Shown here: one piece after another, positions 23,001 to 29,700 of the stretch
Layout of the letters: each line of letters opens with the position of its first letter
How positions within the stretch are numbered: the first letter of the stretch is position 1
Assembly: GCA_907165275.2 (NCBI GenBank)
Contig: OU015649.1
Coordinates: 6,478,001 to 6,542,000 of the forward strand
Length of the DNA: 64,000 bases
DNA from: Zygaena filipendulae
Taxonomy: Eukaryota > Arthropoda > Insecta > Lepidoptera > Zygaenidae
Direction of reading: 5' to 3'
Made by a program: the position numbers and the translations under genes
The notes under the pieces: generated by a model
Databases searched by the model: none
What the model saw: only the letters and a program-made list of their open reading frames with translations
What the model was told of the DNA's origin: nothing

Positions 23001-25717
23001 TATATATCTGTCTGTCTGTCTGTATATATGGACCGATTATAATGGGACTTTCACTGGCACATAGCTGATGTTATAAGGAGTAACTTCGGCTACTCTTATT
23101 TTAGAAAAAAAAATAGTTCCTGCAGGAATTTCGAAACTTACGCTGGTGAAACCGCGGGGCTCAGCTAGTAATAGGTATAATAAGATCAAAAAGACCAGAG
23201 AACCAGTATGAAAATTTTTGTATTTTAATATTTTTGCATAGGTATATCCAGCTGCAGAAATATGTACATACACTTTTGACAGTCGTTGAACCTTATGTCA
23301 GTAGTAATAGAGTTCAAATACTGACCAGAATGTATTTATATATTATATATATTGGTGCTGGTGACTGTACAATGTACATAGTTACTGTCAAGTGAAAATC
23401 TTACGTTCGTTGCTTCAGCCACTTATCAGCAGTCATTTTGTTTACCCTAAATGTTCTAAAAATAGAACCATCTTGAGATATAAAACCGTATAGGTAGGTA
23501 CAACTTTGCTTTTCCTAGCACGACTTTTAGTGAAAGATATTGTCATTAGCGAAAATTTTAACAATAGCGCCATATGATTAAAGAAAAAGAAGAGTTATGA
23601 TATACTTACATTGTCAGTGAAAAAAGAAACTTTTTTGCCATTTAGGTACTTATTATAGTAGGTATGCATAAGTAATTATATACCATCTCCTTAGTATTAG
23701 ATTTATCCTTCCCGGTTATAGATTTGTTATTATAATTGAAAACATACCTACCTAATTTGATTTCAGGCAGTATCGGTAAGGGTTGCCGCGGATTCTTTAT
23801 GGGAAGATGGGTCCACAAATCAAGATAGGCGCATTGCTATACAACATAGCAATATAATCGTCATTGCTATACTTATAACGTCCACTTTGGGTTCAGCGTT
23901 AACGACATTGCTTGGACCTATATTACTGTCACAGGATTCGAGGATTGCGCCCGAAGGTAGATATAATAACATAGCAATTACTATACCGAGCTATATTATC
24001 GGTATAATAATAAATATCAATTGTTCAATCATCCCCTGCAGCCCTATCTCAAGGGAGTGGGAGTGGTGGAGTACCGACCTACCTCATCTCAGGCCCCGTG
24101 TTTATACTAGGCTTACAAATCACAGTGAGCAGGATGCTATCTGCCGGCCAACTCAGAAGCGTGAGCCGCAAATTGGCAACCGACACTGTCTGAGGCCTTA
24201 TGAAAACTGACGTAATGACGTAGCTGATTGAACACTAGTCGTTCCGCGTTCGTCGTTGCCGTGAACGATTAATCACTATAGTCTATGTAATACGAGAACG
24301 ATGGCGCTTTTTCATAACGACACGCGACATTAACAAAACAAAACCGTCGTTATCTATACTATAATAAAAGAGTAGAATCCGCGATTCTGTACATTGAATA
24401 TTTTTACCTAAAATTGAGAGGGGTGATGAAAGAAGAGTAACCAAGCCCAAAAAAAGTTTTTAAAATTCTTTTCTGTCTGTCTGTCTGTTCGCGATAATCT
24501 CCGCATCTGCTGAACCGATTGTCATGCGGTTTTCACAGGTAGATTAAGCTTAGCCTGGAGCTACATATAGGCTTTGTTTCATTGAAATCGGATGTTGGGA
24601 AAAAAAGTTGTTGTATAAAAACCTTTCACGCGGGTGAAACCGCGGGGCACAAATTTTGTAGTGTCAAATATAAAAATAATATTTTTGGCACATTTCGCAT
24701 CGCACAGATTGTTTTAAAGATTTGACTCACGACCCACCCATGCATGGATCCACAGATTTGACTTATTAAAGTTTCGTGTAATTTATCGTTACGAAATAGC
24801 GGGATCTGCCTCGCGTTCTATTATAATTAGTATTGAATGCTAATCAATCGTTCACAGTGAACCGCTATCTATGAGTTTATATTCATCAACATTTTTTTTA
24901 TTTGTTTACCCATATACCTATACGAATAAGATAACGTGAGGTGTGGATAATATGTATACATTTACCTATGCCAACCGTGCCTATGCTAAGATGAGACTAA
25001 AGTCCCTGCTAGTTAAGGTGTTATCAGAGGCCTAAAATTTTAAATGCGAAAGATAATTTGTTTGTTTTTTGTTACGCTTATACGCTTCAATTTCGTAACC
25101 GATGATCATGAAATTTCGAAAACCTACACGTTGTGAAGAGTACAGAAAATATCATAGGATACTTTTTTTGAAGGATTCCAATGGGAATTCTAAAATTAGC
25201 GCGGGTATAAAACTGCGGGAAACAGCTAGCAGTACGCTTCCTTTTTTAATACCTACTTATAGCACTTAATAATCCTACAGATAGTATAATACTATACTGT
25301 AATCCCTACTAATATTATAAATGCGAAAGTAACTCTGTCTGTTTGTTATACGCTTTTACGCCTTAACAAATTAACCGATCATCATGAATGCATACACGTC
25401 GTCAGGGGTACAGAATAGGAATAGGGTACTTTTATCCCGAAATCCCCGCGGGATCTCTGAAATTAACGCGGGTGAAACCGCACGGGACAACTTGTATTGT
25501 ATAATTGCTAGCAGCTGTACGTGTACTATAATATTGAATCAATTTATAGTGACTTATGACTAATGTAGATCTCTTTTCTCTTAGATAGGTAATACATACA
25601 ATGTGTGATCAAATTTATTTATTTTCAGGCTTATACCAAACGCAAACCACATCGCCGCCACAATCTTTAGATTTAACTAGAAGAAATAATTCACCTAGCT
25701 CATTGCAGTCTATAAAC
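7976..25717 (+). CDS. SLC9B-like: NHA gene 1: CPA2/SLC9B-family cation/proton antiporter-like protein, 11 coding exons, 528 aa
   Basis: The spliced CDS joins 7976-8000, 9298-9361, 11504-11607, 12572-12809, 13209-13378, 13839-14053, 14692-14863, 17780-17934, 19503-19667, 23767-23956 and 25629-25717. All introns are GT/AG and the frame stays open for 528 codons, close to human NHA2 (537). Residues 1-50 are polar and basic (cytosolic tail), followed by about 13 hydrophobic segments. Family landmarks are SVSPAVVVP (about 211-218), AGGLDTA (241-247), Arg404 in LMRIL and Lys432 in WIPKAIVE. SLC9B proteins exchange Na+ or Li+ for H+ across plasma or endomembranes; in Drosophila, Nha2 is reported as a Na+/H+ exchanger and Nha1 as an H+-Cl- cotransporter. 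The usual Asp-Asp pair is Asp245-Thr246 here, so the transported ion is uncertain. A paralogue follows about 1 kb downstream. Family call is firm; the Nha1 or Nha2 assignment is not. Confidence 0.9.
8505..8709 (+). mobile_element. Helitron-like unit in intron 1 of NHA gene 1
   Basis: It has the standard order: decayed TAATATTATAAATGCGAAAGTAACTCTGT head, CTTTCACGCCTTAACGGCTC, ATGAAATTTTGCAT, GTCAGGGGTACAGA, TCCCGCGG, then GCGGGTGAAACCGTGGGGAATAGCTAG|T. The CTAG end preceded by a GC hairpin is the Helitron signature. Confidence 0.65.
8951..9159. repeat. Palindromic (foldback) MITE in intron 1 of NHA gene 1
   Basis: The arms at about 8951-8999 and 9111-9159 are near-perfect reverse complements (AGTTGATATTCTACAATCG / CGATTGTAGAATATCAACT), with an inner pair around AATCAAAACTCTAGTTT. 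A half copy of the arm appears at about 34939-34975. Confidence 0.7.
9298..9361 (+). CDS. NHA gene 1 coding exon 2
   Basis: The acceptor is TTTCTAG and the donor is GTGAGTAAG. The exon enters in phase 1 and leaves in phase 2. It encodes a hydrophilic stretch with acidic then basic residues (KEVDVKED...SPSKT), part of the N-terminal cytosolic tail. Gene 2 has an exon with the same phases ending in the same Lys-Thr junction. Confidence 0.7.
9609..10070 (-). repeat. Helitron-like copies, decayed, reverse orientation
   Basis: Starts CTAGCTGCGCCGCGCGGTTTCACC (reverse of the canonical 3' end), followed by several repeats of the GGAATTCCC.CAGGAACTC block and TCCTATGTCCTTTTCTGTACCC. At least two joined fragments in intron 2 of NHA gene 1. 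Confidence 0.55.
10299..10444. repeat. Perfect 32-bp-arm hairpin
   Basis: Arms 10299-10330 and 10413-10444 are exact reverse complements (TCTACACCTTAGTC...GGCTTGGCC), separated by about 80 bp. Probably a small palindromic MITE in intron 2 of NHA gene 1. Confidence 0.75.
10575..10770 (-). repeat. Helitron-like fragment
   Basis: Reverse-orientation blocks GATATCCTTTTCTGTACCCC, TTTCACCCGCG, CCCGCGGGAATTACGG and GCCGTGAAAGCGTAACA. Two overlapping partial copies, no intact terminus. Confidence 0.5.
10783..11086 (+). mobile_element. Helitron-like unit, 304 bp
   Basis: Begins TCTATATAATAAAAATGAATCG after an A and ends GTGAAACCGCGCGGCACAGCTAG before a T, as expected for insertion between A and T. 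It carries two GCGGGAATTCCG blocks. Belongs to the longer TCTATA subfamily. Confidence 0.65.
11110..11372 (-). mobile_element. tRNA-derived SINE, reverse orientation
   Basis: On the minus strand it carries a B box (GGGTTCGATTTCC region, 11307-11327), an A box near 11350-11365 and a body matching 47208-47483, ending near a short ATT tail at 11110. It sits just before exon 3 of NHA gene 1. Confidence 0.7.
11504..11607 (+). CDS. NHA gene 1 coding exon 3
   Basis: The acceptor is TTGCAG and the donor is GTAAGT, phases 2 to 1. It encodes a basic cluster (KGKRKK) and then the start of the first hydrophobic segment (YTGVLICG), as expected for the entry into the membrane domain. Confidence 0.85.
12572..12809 (+). 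CDS. NHA gene 1 coding exon 4
   Basis: The acceptor is TTTTCAG and the donor is GTTAGT, phases 1 to 2. It carries three hydrophobic segments, including a Gly-rich one (AGVVLAGYIFG) and VGMTLVGLLYRN, which matches the loop-flanked helix seen in animal NHA proteins (G-x-L-x-RN). Confidence 0.92.
12874..13102. mobile_element. MITE with GATAAGCA/GTTAACCCACA inverted ends, copy 2
   Basis: Same sequence as 1694-1926 with about 85-90% identity by eye, in the short intron 4 of NHA gene 1, 65 bp after the exon 4 donor. Confidence 0.65.
13209..13378 (+). CDS. NHA gene 1 coding exon 5
   Basis: The acceptor is TTTCCAG and the donor is GTAAGT, phases 2 to 1, 170 nt. The exon of gene 2 in the same position is also 170 nt. 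It encodes VIILTKGPLGW, corresponding to the ILVRAGLGL region of vertebrate NHA2, then a long membrane segment ending in FPWYWG. Confidence 0.92.
13839..14053 (+). CDS. NHA gene 1 coding exon 6 (ion-binding core)
   Basis: The acceptor is a long T-run then CATCCAG, and the donor is GTTTAT, phases 1 to 0. It encodes SVSPAVVVP (family signature) and AGGLDTAFTEG, the site where vertebrate NHA2 has Ser-Phe-Asp-Asp. One Asp is kept and the following position is Thr. The donor is weak in its fourth base, but the next exon joins in frame. Confidence 0.93.
14692..14863 (+). CDS. NHA gene 1 coding exon 7
   Basis: The acceptor is CTTTCCAG and the donor is GTGAGT, phases 0 to 1, 172 nt, the same length as the gene 2 counterpart. 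It encodes two hydrophobic segments separated by an acidic/His loop (DLFPDHNDPYAP) and ends in GWGGT. It is clearly GC-richer than its flanks. Confidence 0.93.
15237..15374 (-). repeat. Helitron-like 5' part, reverse orientation
   Basis: Reads CCTATGTCCTTCTCTGTACC ... ATCGGTTGAGTCGTTAAGGCG ... TTTATAATATTAGTAGGGA|T, the reverse of the canonical head. Its own 3' half is missing. In intron 7 of NHA gene 1. Confidence 0.6.
15605..15935 (+). repeat. CCGACTTCC repeat family, copy 2 (5' part)
   Basis: Starts TTTTTAACTGACTTCCAAAAAGGAGG and carries one 280-bp unit with the readable frame FERVYSQLGPIATKSGSDDG. It is joined directly to Helitron-type sequence at about 15930. Confidence 0.65.
15935..16264 (+). 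repeat. Helitron-like sequence, 3' end intact
   Basis: The first half (GTATGTGCACGCATGG...GAGCAGTGACGAT) matches 63870-64000. The second half ends CCGCGGGTGAAACCGCGGGGCACAGCTAG|T, with the terminal hairpin CCGCGG-GTGAAA-CCGCGG. Confidence 0.6.
17171..17641. repeat. Large inverted repeat, two 161-bp arms, in intron 7 of NHA gene 1
   Basis: Arms 17171-17331 and 17481-17641 are reverse complements with few mismatches (for example GCTATCTAATTATATTAATA / TATTAATATAATTAGATAGC). The 149-bp spacer contains a Helitron-like end (AAACCGCGAGGGACAGCTAG). The right arm ends 138 bp before exon 8. Confidence 0.8.
17780..17934 (+). CDS. NHA gene 1 coding exon 8
   Basis: The acceptor is TTTTCAG and the donor is GTAGGT, phases 1 to 0, 155 nt, as in gene 2. 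It encodes GVAIMVCASTAA, a basic loop (RWARRDWP) and EPMLFTLSGYFFE, which matches the E/Q-P-x-LF segment of NHA2. A 161-bp inverted repeat sits directly upstream in the intron. Confidence 0.93.
17967..18186 (+). mobile_element. Helitron-like unit with GGAT microsatellite
   Basis: Begins TCCTATTAATAGTATAAACGCG after an A, contains a (GGAT)n run at about 18007-18028 and ends CGCGGGCCACAACTAG before T. The same subfamily is at 46886-47118. Confidence 0.7.
18330..18576 (-). repeat. Helitron-like unit, TCTATACTATAATAAAAG subfamily, 3' end missing
   Basis: The reverse-orientation body (TTTAAATGAAACAAAGCCTATATGTAGCTCC... to GATTCTACTCTTTTGTTATAGT) abuts the next copy at 18577. Confidence 0.65.
18577..18886 (-). 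mobile_element. Helitron-like unit, full copy next to the previous one
   Basis: Runs from CTAGCTGTGCCCCGCGGTTT (reverse 3' end) to TCTACTCTTTTATTGTAGTATAGA (reverse of TCTATACTACAATAAAAG). It is head-to-tail with the partial copy at 18330-18576. A plus-strand copy of the same subfamily lies at 24353. Confidence 0.7.
19055..19177. repeat. Repeat shared with 34229-34374
   Basis: GCGCGCCACGGTTGCAAAGG, GAGCAAATACTCTAACTT and CCCAAAACTGTGAATTTTGA are found in the same order and spacing at 34229-34374. Class unknown. Intron 8 of NHA gene 1. Confidence 0.55.
19503..19667 (+). CDS. NHA gene 1 coding exon 9 (conserved Arg and Lys)
   Basis: The acceptor is TTTCAACAG and the donor is GTTTGT, phase 0 to 0. 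It encodes LLMRILTAFL and WIPKAIVE. Arg404 and Lys432 are 28 residues apart, the same spacing I recall for the conserved Arg and Lys of human NHA2 (RILTTFL...WLPKATVQ). This is the most recognisable exon of the gene. Confidence 0.95.
20323..20650 (-). repeat. Helitron-like unit, reverse orientation
   Basis: Starts CTAGTTGTTCCGCGCGGTTTCACCCGCG and continues with TTTCAGGTCTCTACGATGATCGG, ending in ATGTATGTATAC. The same subfamily is at 58074-58320. Intron 9 of NHA gene 1. Confidence 0.6.
20651..21600. other. Intron 9 of NHA gene 1, no recognised feature
   Basis: AT-rich sequence with several TAGGTA words. Open frames at 20933-21226 (minus) and 21051-21257 (plus) overlap each other and show no domain. 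I see nothing else. Confidence 0.3.
21602..21840 (+). repeat. CCGACTTCC repeat family, foldback tail only
   Basis: Matches the 3' half of the element at 40336-40692: GGTGACAAGCCCGCTGG...GCACAAACCAATATTACGTG...TTTTTGGAAGTGGGTTTT. Confidence 0.6.
22136..22312 (+). repeat. Helitron-like unit, decayed 3' end
   Basis: Head TCCTTACTATTATAAATGCG, middle GCTTTCACGCCTTAATC and GGGGTACAGAGAAGGACATG. The terminal GTGAAACCGCGG block is degenerate. Confidence 0.55.
22985..23168 (+). repeat. Helitron-like fragment, 3' end intact
   Basis: Contains a TCTG run, GGGACTTTCACTGGC...GTTATAAGGAGTAA and ends GGTGAAACCGCGGGGCTCAGCTAG|T. Confidence 0.55.
23170..23766. other. End of intron 9 of NHA gene 1, no recognised feature
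   Basis: AT-rich with no open frame of interest; it ends in the polypyrimidine acceptor of exon 10. Confidence 0.3.
23767..23956 (+). CDS. NHA gene 1 coding exon 10
   Basis: The acceptor is ATTTCAG and the donor is GTAGAT, phases 0 to 1. It encodes a polar loop and the last membrane helix (IAILITSTLGSALTTLLGP), matching the family's ITAPIGSLLIGLLGP segment. If the intron were retained, the frame would stay open to about 24208, giving a different tail. Confidence 0.92.
24353..24655 (+). mobile_element. Helitron-like unit, TCTATACTATAATAAAAG subfamily
   Basis: Opens TCTATACTATAATAAAAGAG after an A and closes with CGCGGGTGAAACCGCGGGGCACA; the final CTAG is lost. It is the reverse-strand relative of 18330-18886. 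Confidence 0.65.
25040..25230 (+). repeat. Helitron-like unit, diverged
   Basis: AAATGCGAAAGATAATTTG, GTTACGCTTATACGC, CCAATGGGAATTC and GCGCGGGTATAAAACTGCGGGAAACAGCTAG|C in the usual order. Intron 10 of NHA gene 1. Confidence 0.55.
25303..25494 (+). mobile_element. Helitron-like unit, 192 bp
   Basis: Runs from TCCCTACTAATATTATAAATG (after A) to CGCGGGTGAAACCGCACGGGACAACTTG (before T). It ends 134 bp before the last exon of NHA gene 1. Confidence 0.65.
25629..25717 (+). CDS. NHA gene 1 coding exon 11 (C-terminus and stop)
   Basis: The acceptor is ATTTTCAG. The phase-1 entry gives a 29-residue hydrophilic tail (GLYQTQTTSPPQSLDL then a Glu/Leu/His-containing end) and TAA at 25715. The C-terminal tail is not conserved in the family, so this exon rests on splice phase and on the poly(A) signal just downstream. 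Confidence 0.75.
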
Positions 25718-25723
25718 ATCCAA

Positions 25724-25729
25724 TAAAGA
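25724..25729 (+). terminator. Poly(A) signal of NHA gene 1
   Basis: AATAAA starts 6 bp after the stop codon of gene 1 and is followed by a TG/T-rich stretch. It implies an unusually short 3' UTR of about 25-35 nt unless a later signal is used. Confidence 0.5.
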
Positions 25730-26687
25730 ACAATACACAAAAATGTCTGCTCATCTATATTTTTATTACATTACAGATTTTAAAGAAATCACCTGTAAAT
25801 TAGGTGTACTACATTATATTACTGTATAAATGGAAAAAGAAATAGGTACATATGTAGATAAAAACAAACCACTTTCCGAAAAATACGTAGGGAGGTTGTA
25901 GCGAACACGTAAAATGAATGATACGTTGACCCGATAGTAAAACTAAAACTAGTCGAATTCCAATAAAAAATAATTTTCTTAATAGCCGTGTCTAAAAGGT
26001 CATGTTGAAGAGAATTGAAACTGATGAATCGCGAATCGAGATACTCGTAATTATTAACTTTAACGACGAAGTATGAACGATGTAGGTGCACGTCTACAAG
26101 CGCAGTGGTAAATGACAATTGTAGTGATTCGGTCGCTTCGGCCGTCATCGAAACCAGGGTTTGGTAACTGGGGCATTTTTTATTACTTGAACTCAACGGA
26201 TTTCGACCGAAATAATACCAATAATAAATAACCAGGTTCAACAGAAGAATAGTTTTTTTTATAATTATGTCTGTAGGTACGTATTGTGTATTGAAATGTT
26301 CTACTTGTATCTATTGTTTTCCAAGTGAAAATGAGGTAGCTGAGATTTCTCAATTTCATCATCCAAATTTGAACACTACAGCTGTTTCCGCTTTTCCTTC
26401 TTATAAAAATTCATTACTTCGTTTTCAATCAGTTTCTACAACCGTTAATATCTTTCATTGATCAATGAGAAACACAATTGAAACCAGTTTCATACAAGTA
26501 ATATAATAATGTATAGTATTTAATTCTTCATTCGAAACCCGTTACGAAATCGTTGTTACGATTACGCACGAAACGAAGACCATTTCGTTTTTATTTTTAT
26601 AAATGCGCTGCTGCTTCTAGAATTTGCGTGTTTTATAAAAAAATACAAAATACTAAAAGTGTTTAATGAGTGAAACTTTCTAAATGC
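25730..26687. other. Spacer between the two NHA genes
   Basis: Short intergenic region. Minus-strand frame 25819-26241 and plus-strand frame 26267-26461 show no recognisable protein. It must hold the 3' flank of gene 1 and the promoter of gene 2. Confidence 0.4.
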
Positions 26688-26694
26688 TATAAAA
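26688..26694 (+). promoter_or_regulatory. TATA-like box, candidate promoter of NHA gene 2
   Basis: TATAAAA lies 46 bp before the candidate start codon of gene 2 and about 0.95 kb after the poly(A) signal of gene 1. The implied 5' UTR is very short, so this may not be the only start site. Confidence 0.3.
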
Positions 26695-26733
26695 AAGCTA
26701 ACATCTTTTTTCGTTTTCTGCAAACAACAAGCA

Positions 26734-26743
26734 ATGCACCACC
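26734..26743 (+). CDS. NHA gene 2 candidate coding exon 1 (10 nt)
   Basis: ATG-CAC-CAC-C is followed by the donor GTAAGTGA. It is proposed because it leaves phase 1 exactly as exon 1 of gene 1 does, and it joins the acceptor before 27920 in frame. A TATA-like motif lies about 40 bp upstream. The alternative is the ATG at 27886, which has T at position -3. Confidence 0.4.
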
Positions 26744-29700
26744 GTAAGTGAACTATTCCTTTATTTTTAGAACCTTGGTATACTTATATGTATTCTCTAT
26801 TTTATAATATGAACCTATGTATTTATTACGAAAGTAGATGTGCTGTACTTAACTAAAAGTTTTTTAGGAAAGAAACTATATCTTATGCATATGTGTGCAC
26901 TATGCTTCCGTCGTTGACTCAACATTAACTTTACAATAATTAGAACAATATATTTAAATGAAAAAAAAAAAACAACACGATTCCGCTTATTTTTTACTGA
27001 ATGCAAAAGGAATTAAATTAAAAATATGGAAATTTACCTAATCGCCATTAAATTATTAAATAATTACAGATAGATATTTGAAAGTATAGTACCTAATAAA
27101 TAAAATATTATTATGTTCTATTATTATTAAAACGTAACGTTTAATTGCAGAACACCTAGAGGCAACTCTATGGGTTTTTATTCTGTTGATACTTTTGTAC
27201 AAAGTGGGTTCTGATGGGTTGACTAGAAACAAGAATTATACATGTTTGTCTAATTCCTATTTCTACTGAAAGGATGCATGTTAGGTATACCTATTTGTTT
27301 TGAGATAAACATTCGTTGGCAGATTGGTTTATACCTGTGTTTGAGTTTCCTCGCAAAACTTTTCCACTTATTTTGAATTTATTAAAAGCCTTACCCAAGC
27401 ATCCTAAATAAACCGCTGAAACCACTCCAAGAACGGTTTTTTGCCACAGGCCAGCATCAAGCTTTGTATTGGGAACATCATGGTTACCTACATACCTATA
27501 TACTTCTAGGTACGCATTATAATATAGAAATCTTCGTTCTTATTCGACTAATTTTCTTACTAGCTGTAGGTATACATTGCTATTTAATGTTTTTATTTTT
27601 CAATTTTATTTACAAAGCCTCTCCGATACCTGACCGAACATAGTGCACAAACAAAAAAAAAGGTATTTTTAATAGTATTTTCATAGTAGGTATGTATTAA
27701 AACAATAAACAATACTCATAAAACCAAGTAGTATGATTTGCAAATGAATGCAATGATAAAATATATGTACATAATTATGTGAATTATCTCTTTCATACAG
27801 AGGAAATTAACATGCTCCACGAGTCTTAATACATACCTACTTGTACATACGTAAGTCTCAGTACATACTTGTCTAGCTCATTTTGATGAATTTAACGGGA
27901 CTCATTTACAATATCTCAGATAACCAGAGAACAATCATCGATAGCGCTGTCTTCACAGTTAAAGTGTTTGTCGACGAAGAGGTAAAAACGTGAGTAAGTA
28001 TTTTTTGCACAGTTTATTTGTTAATATTGGGGTCACCGAGCTTCGCTCGTTGTTTATAGCGCCATCTGTTCTTACGTAGAAAAACAAACACTAATTTTTC
28101 ATTGCCTGAAAACACGAATAAAACGACGTTTCCTAAAAATGAAACCTAGCTAGATCGATTAATCGCCCCCGAAACCCCTTGCATACCAAATTTCATGAAA
28201 ATCATGGAGCCGTTTCCGAGATTCAGATATATTATTTAGGTATAGATATATACAAGAATTGCTCGTTTAAAGATTAGGTATTATTGAAAGTATGTTTTTT
28301 TAAATTTAAAAATAGACAAAGTATTACAAAAATATTGTAAGTATCTACCTACAGGTATAGTGTATCCTTATACTTATACCTACTATGTTCTGAGTAAATA
28401 TCACGATGCGATTAGAAGGAATTCTGTAAATAATTGTGAAAACAGCATTTAAAATCCGTTGCGTAGTTTTGAAGAAATTTACAGCAAAAGAGAAGCACCA
28501 CTTTGAGATTTTATTTAGGTATTTATTTATTGGACAAAAAACAGACCCAAGTTTCTGTACAATTTAAAATATATACTGTTTATAATTATGTTATTTTATT
28601 ATAAGCGTATTTTAATTTTATTATAGGTACCTATTATAAGCGTATTACCTTATTTAGCTATCAAATCTATATAAGTACCTACCTATATAAAAACAAACTG
28701 CCGTTCGTTTGTCTCGCTAAAACCCGAGAATGGCTGGACCGATTTGGCAAATTTTCTTGAAATATTTGTGGAAGTTTAGGGAAAGTTTAAACGGTGAGAA
28801 ACGTAAATAATAAATAAGTAAAGGAAAATACTAAAAACGAAATTCCGAAACTCACGCGGGTGAAACGGAGGGGCACAGCACAGGATACTAAATTGGAGTA
28901 TGACGTGAGTTTATAATTGAAGTGATTAATAATATACCTAACGAATCTCTTTCAGAACATCAGAACCTCGATACTCTTCAGATAAAAATGAAAAGAAATA
29001 TTTCAAAAATATTTCAACAGTCACTCTCGTCCATTATTTGACCCTATCAACAATTGGTAAGTGGTACTTATAGTACCTATATACTTACATAACATATTAT
29101 TTAAAAAAAAATATTCAAAATTCAGAATATCTTTATTACTTAGGATCGGTACAATAACTTATAATCGTCAAAGTTTTTATAATAAAATTGAAATTACCGT
29201 CAGTTCGGAACGCGCGCTCTACTGAGAAGAACTGCAGCAGGGCAACACTTAATAAAACGTCAACCTTAATCTAATACGAATTTAATTTTTTTTTTTGTGA
29301 CTGACTTTTTTTATTTTATTAATAACTAGCCGGTCCCCGTGGTTTTACCCGCGTTAGGAGTTCCCGCCGGAATTCCGGGATAAAAGTACCCTATGTCCTT
29401 TTCTGTACCCCTGACAACATGACTGTATGCAAAATTTGGTGATGCTTGGTTGAGCCGTTAAAACGTGAAAGCATAAGAGACAGACAGACACACAGACAGA
29501 CAGACATACAGATAAACAGACCGACAGAGTTACTTTCGCATTTATAATATTAATAGGGATAACTAGCTGTGCCCTGCGGTTTCACCCGCGTGCGTTTCGG
29601 AATTCCCGCAGGATCTCCCAATTTTCTTTAATACAAACCTTTTCCTGATAATTACGATCCCAAAAAAAATAATTAATAACATCGGTCGAGCCATTCTCGA

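Noticed and set aside
25819..26241. 140-residue open frame on the minus strand between the NHA genes
   Set aside because: AT-rich, no domain, no promoter or splice context; rich in Tyr/Phe/Ser as expected for chance frames.
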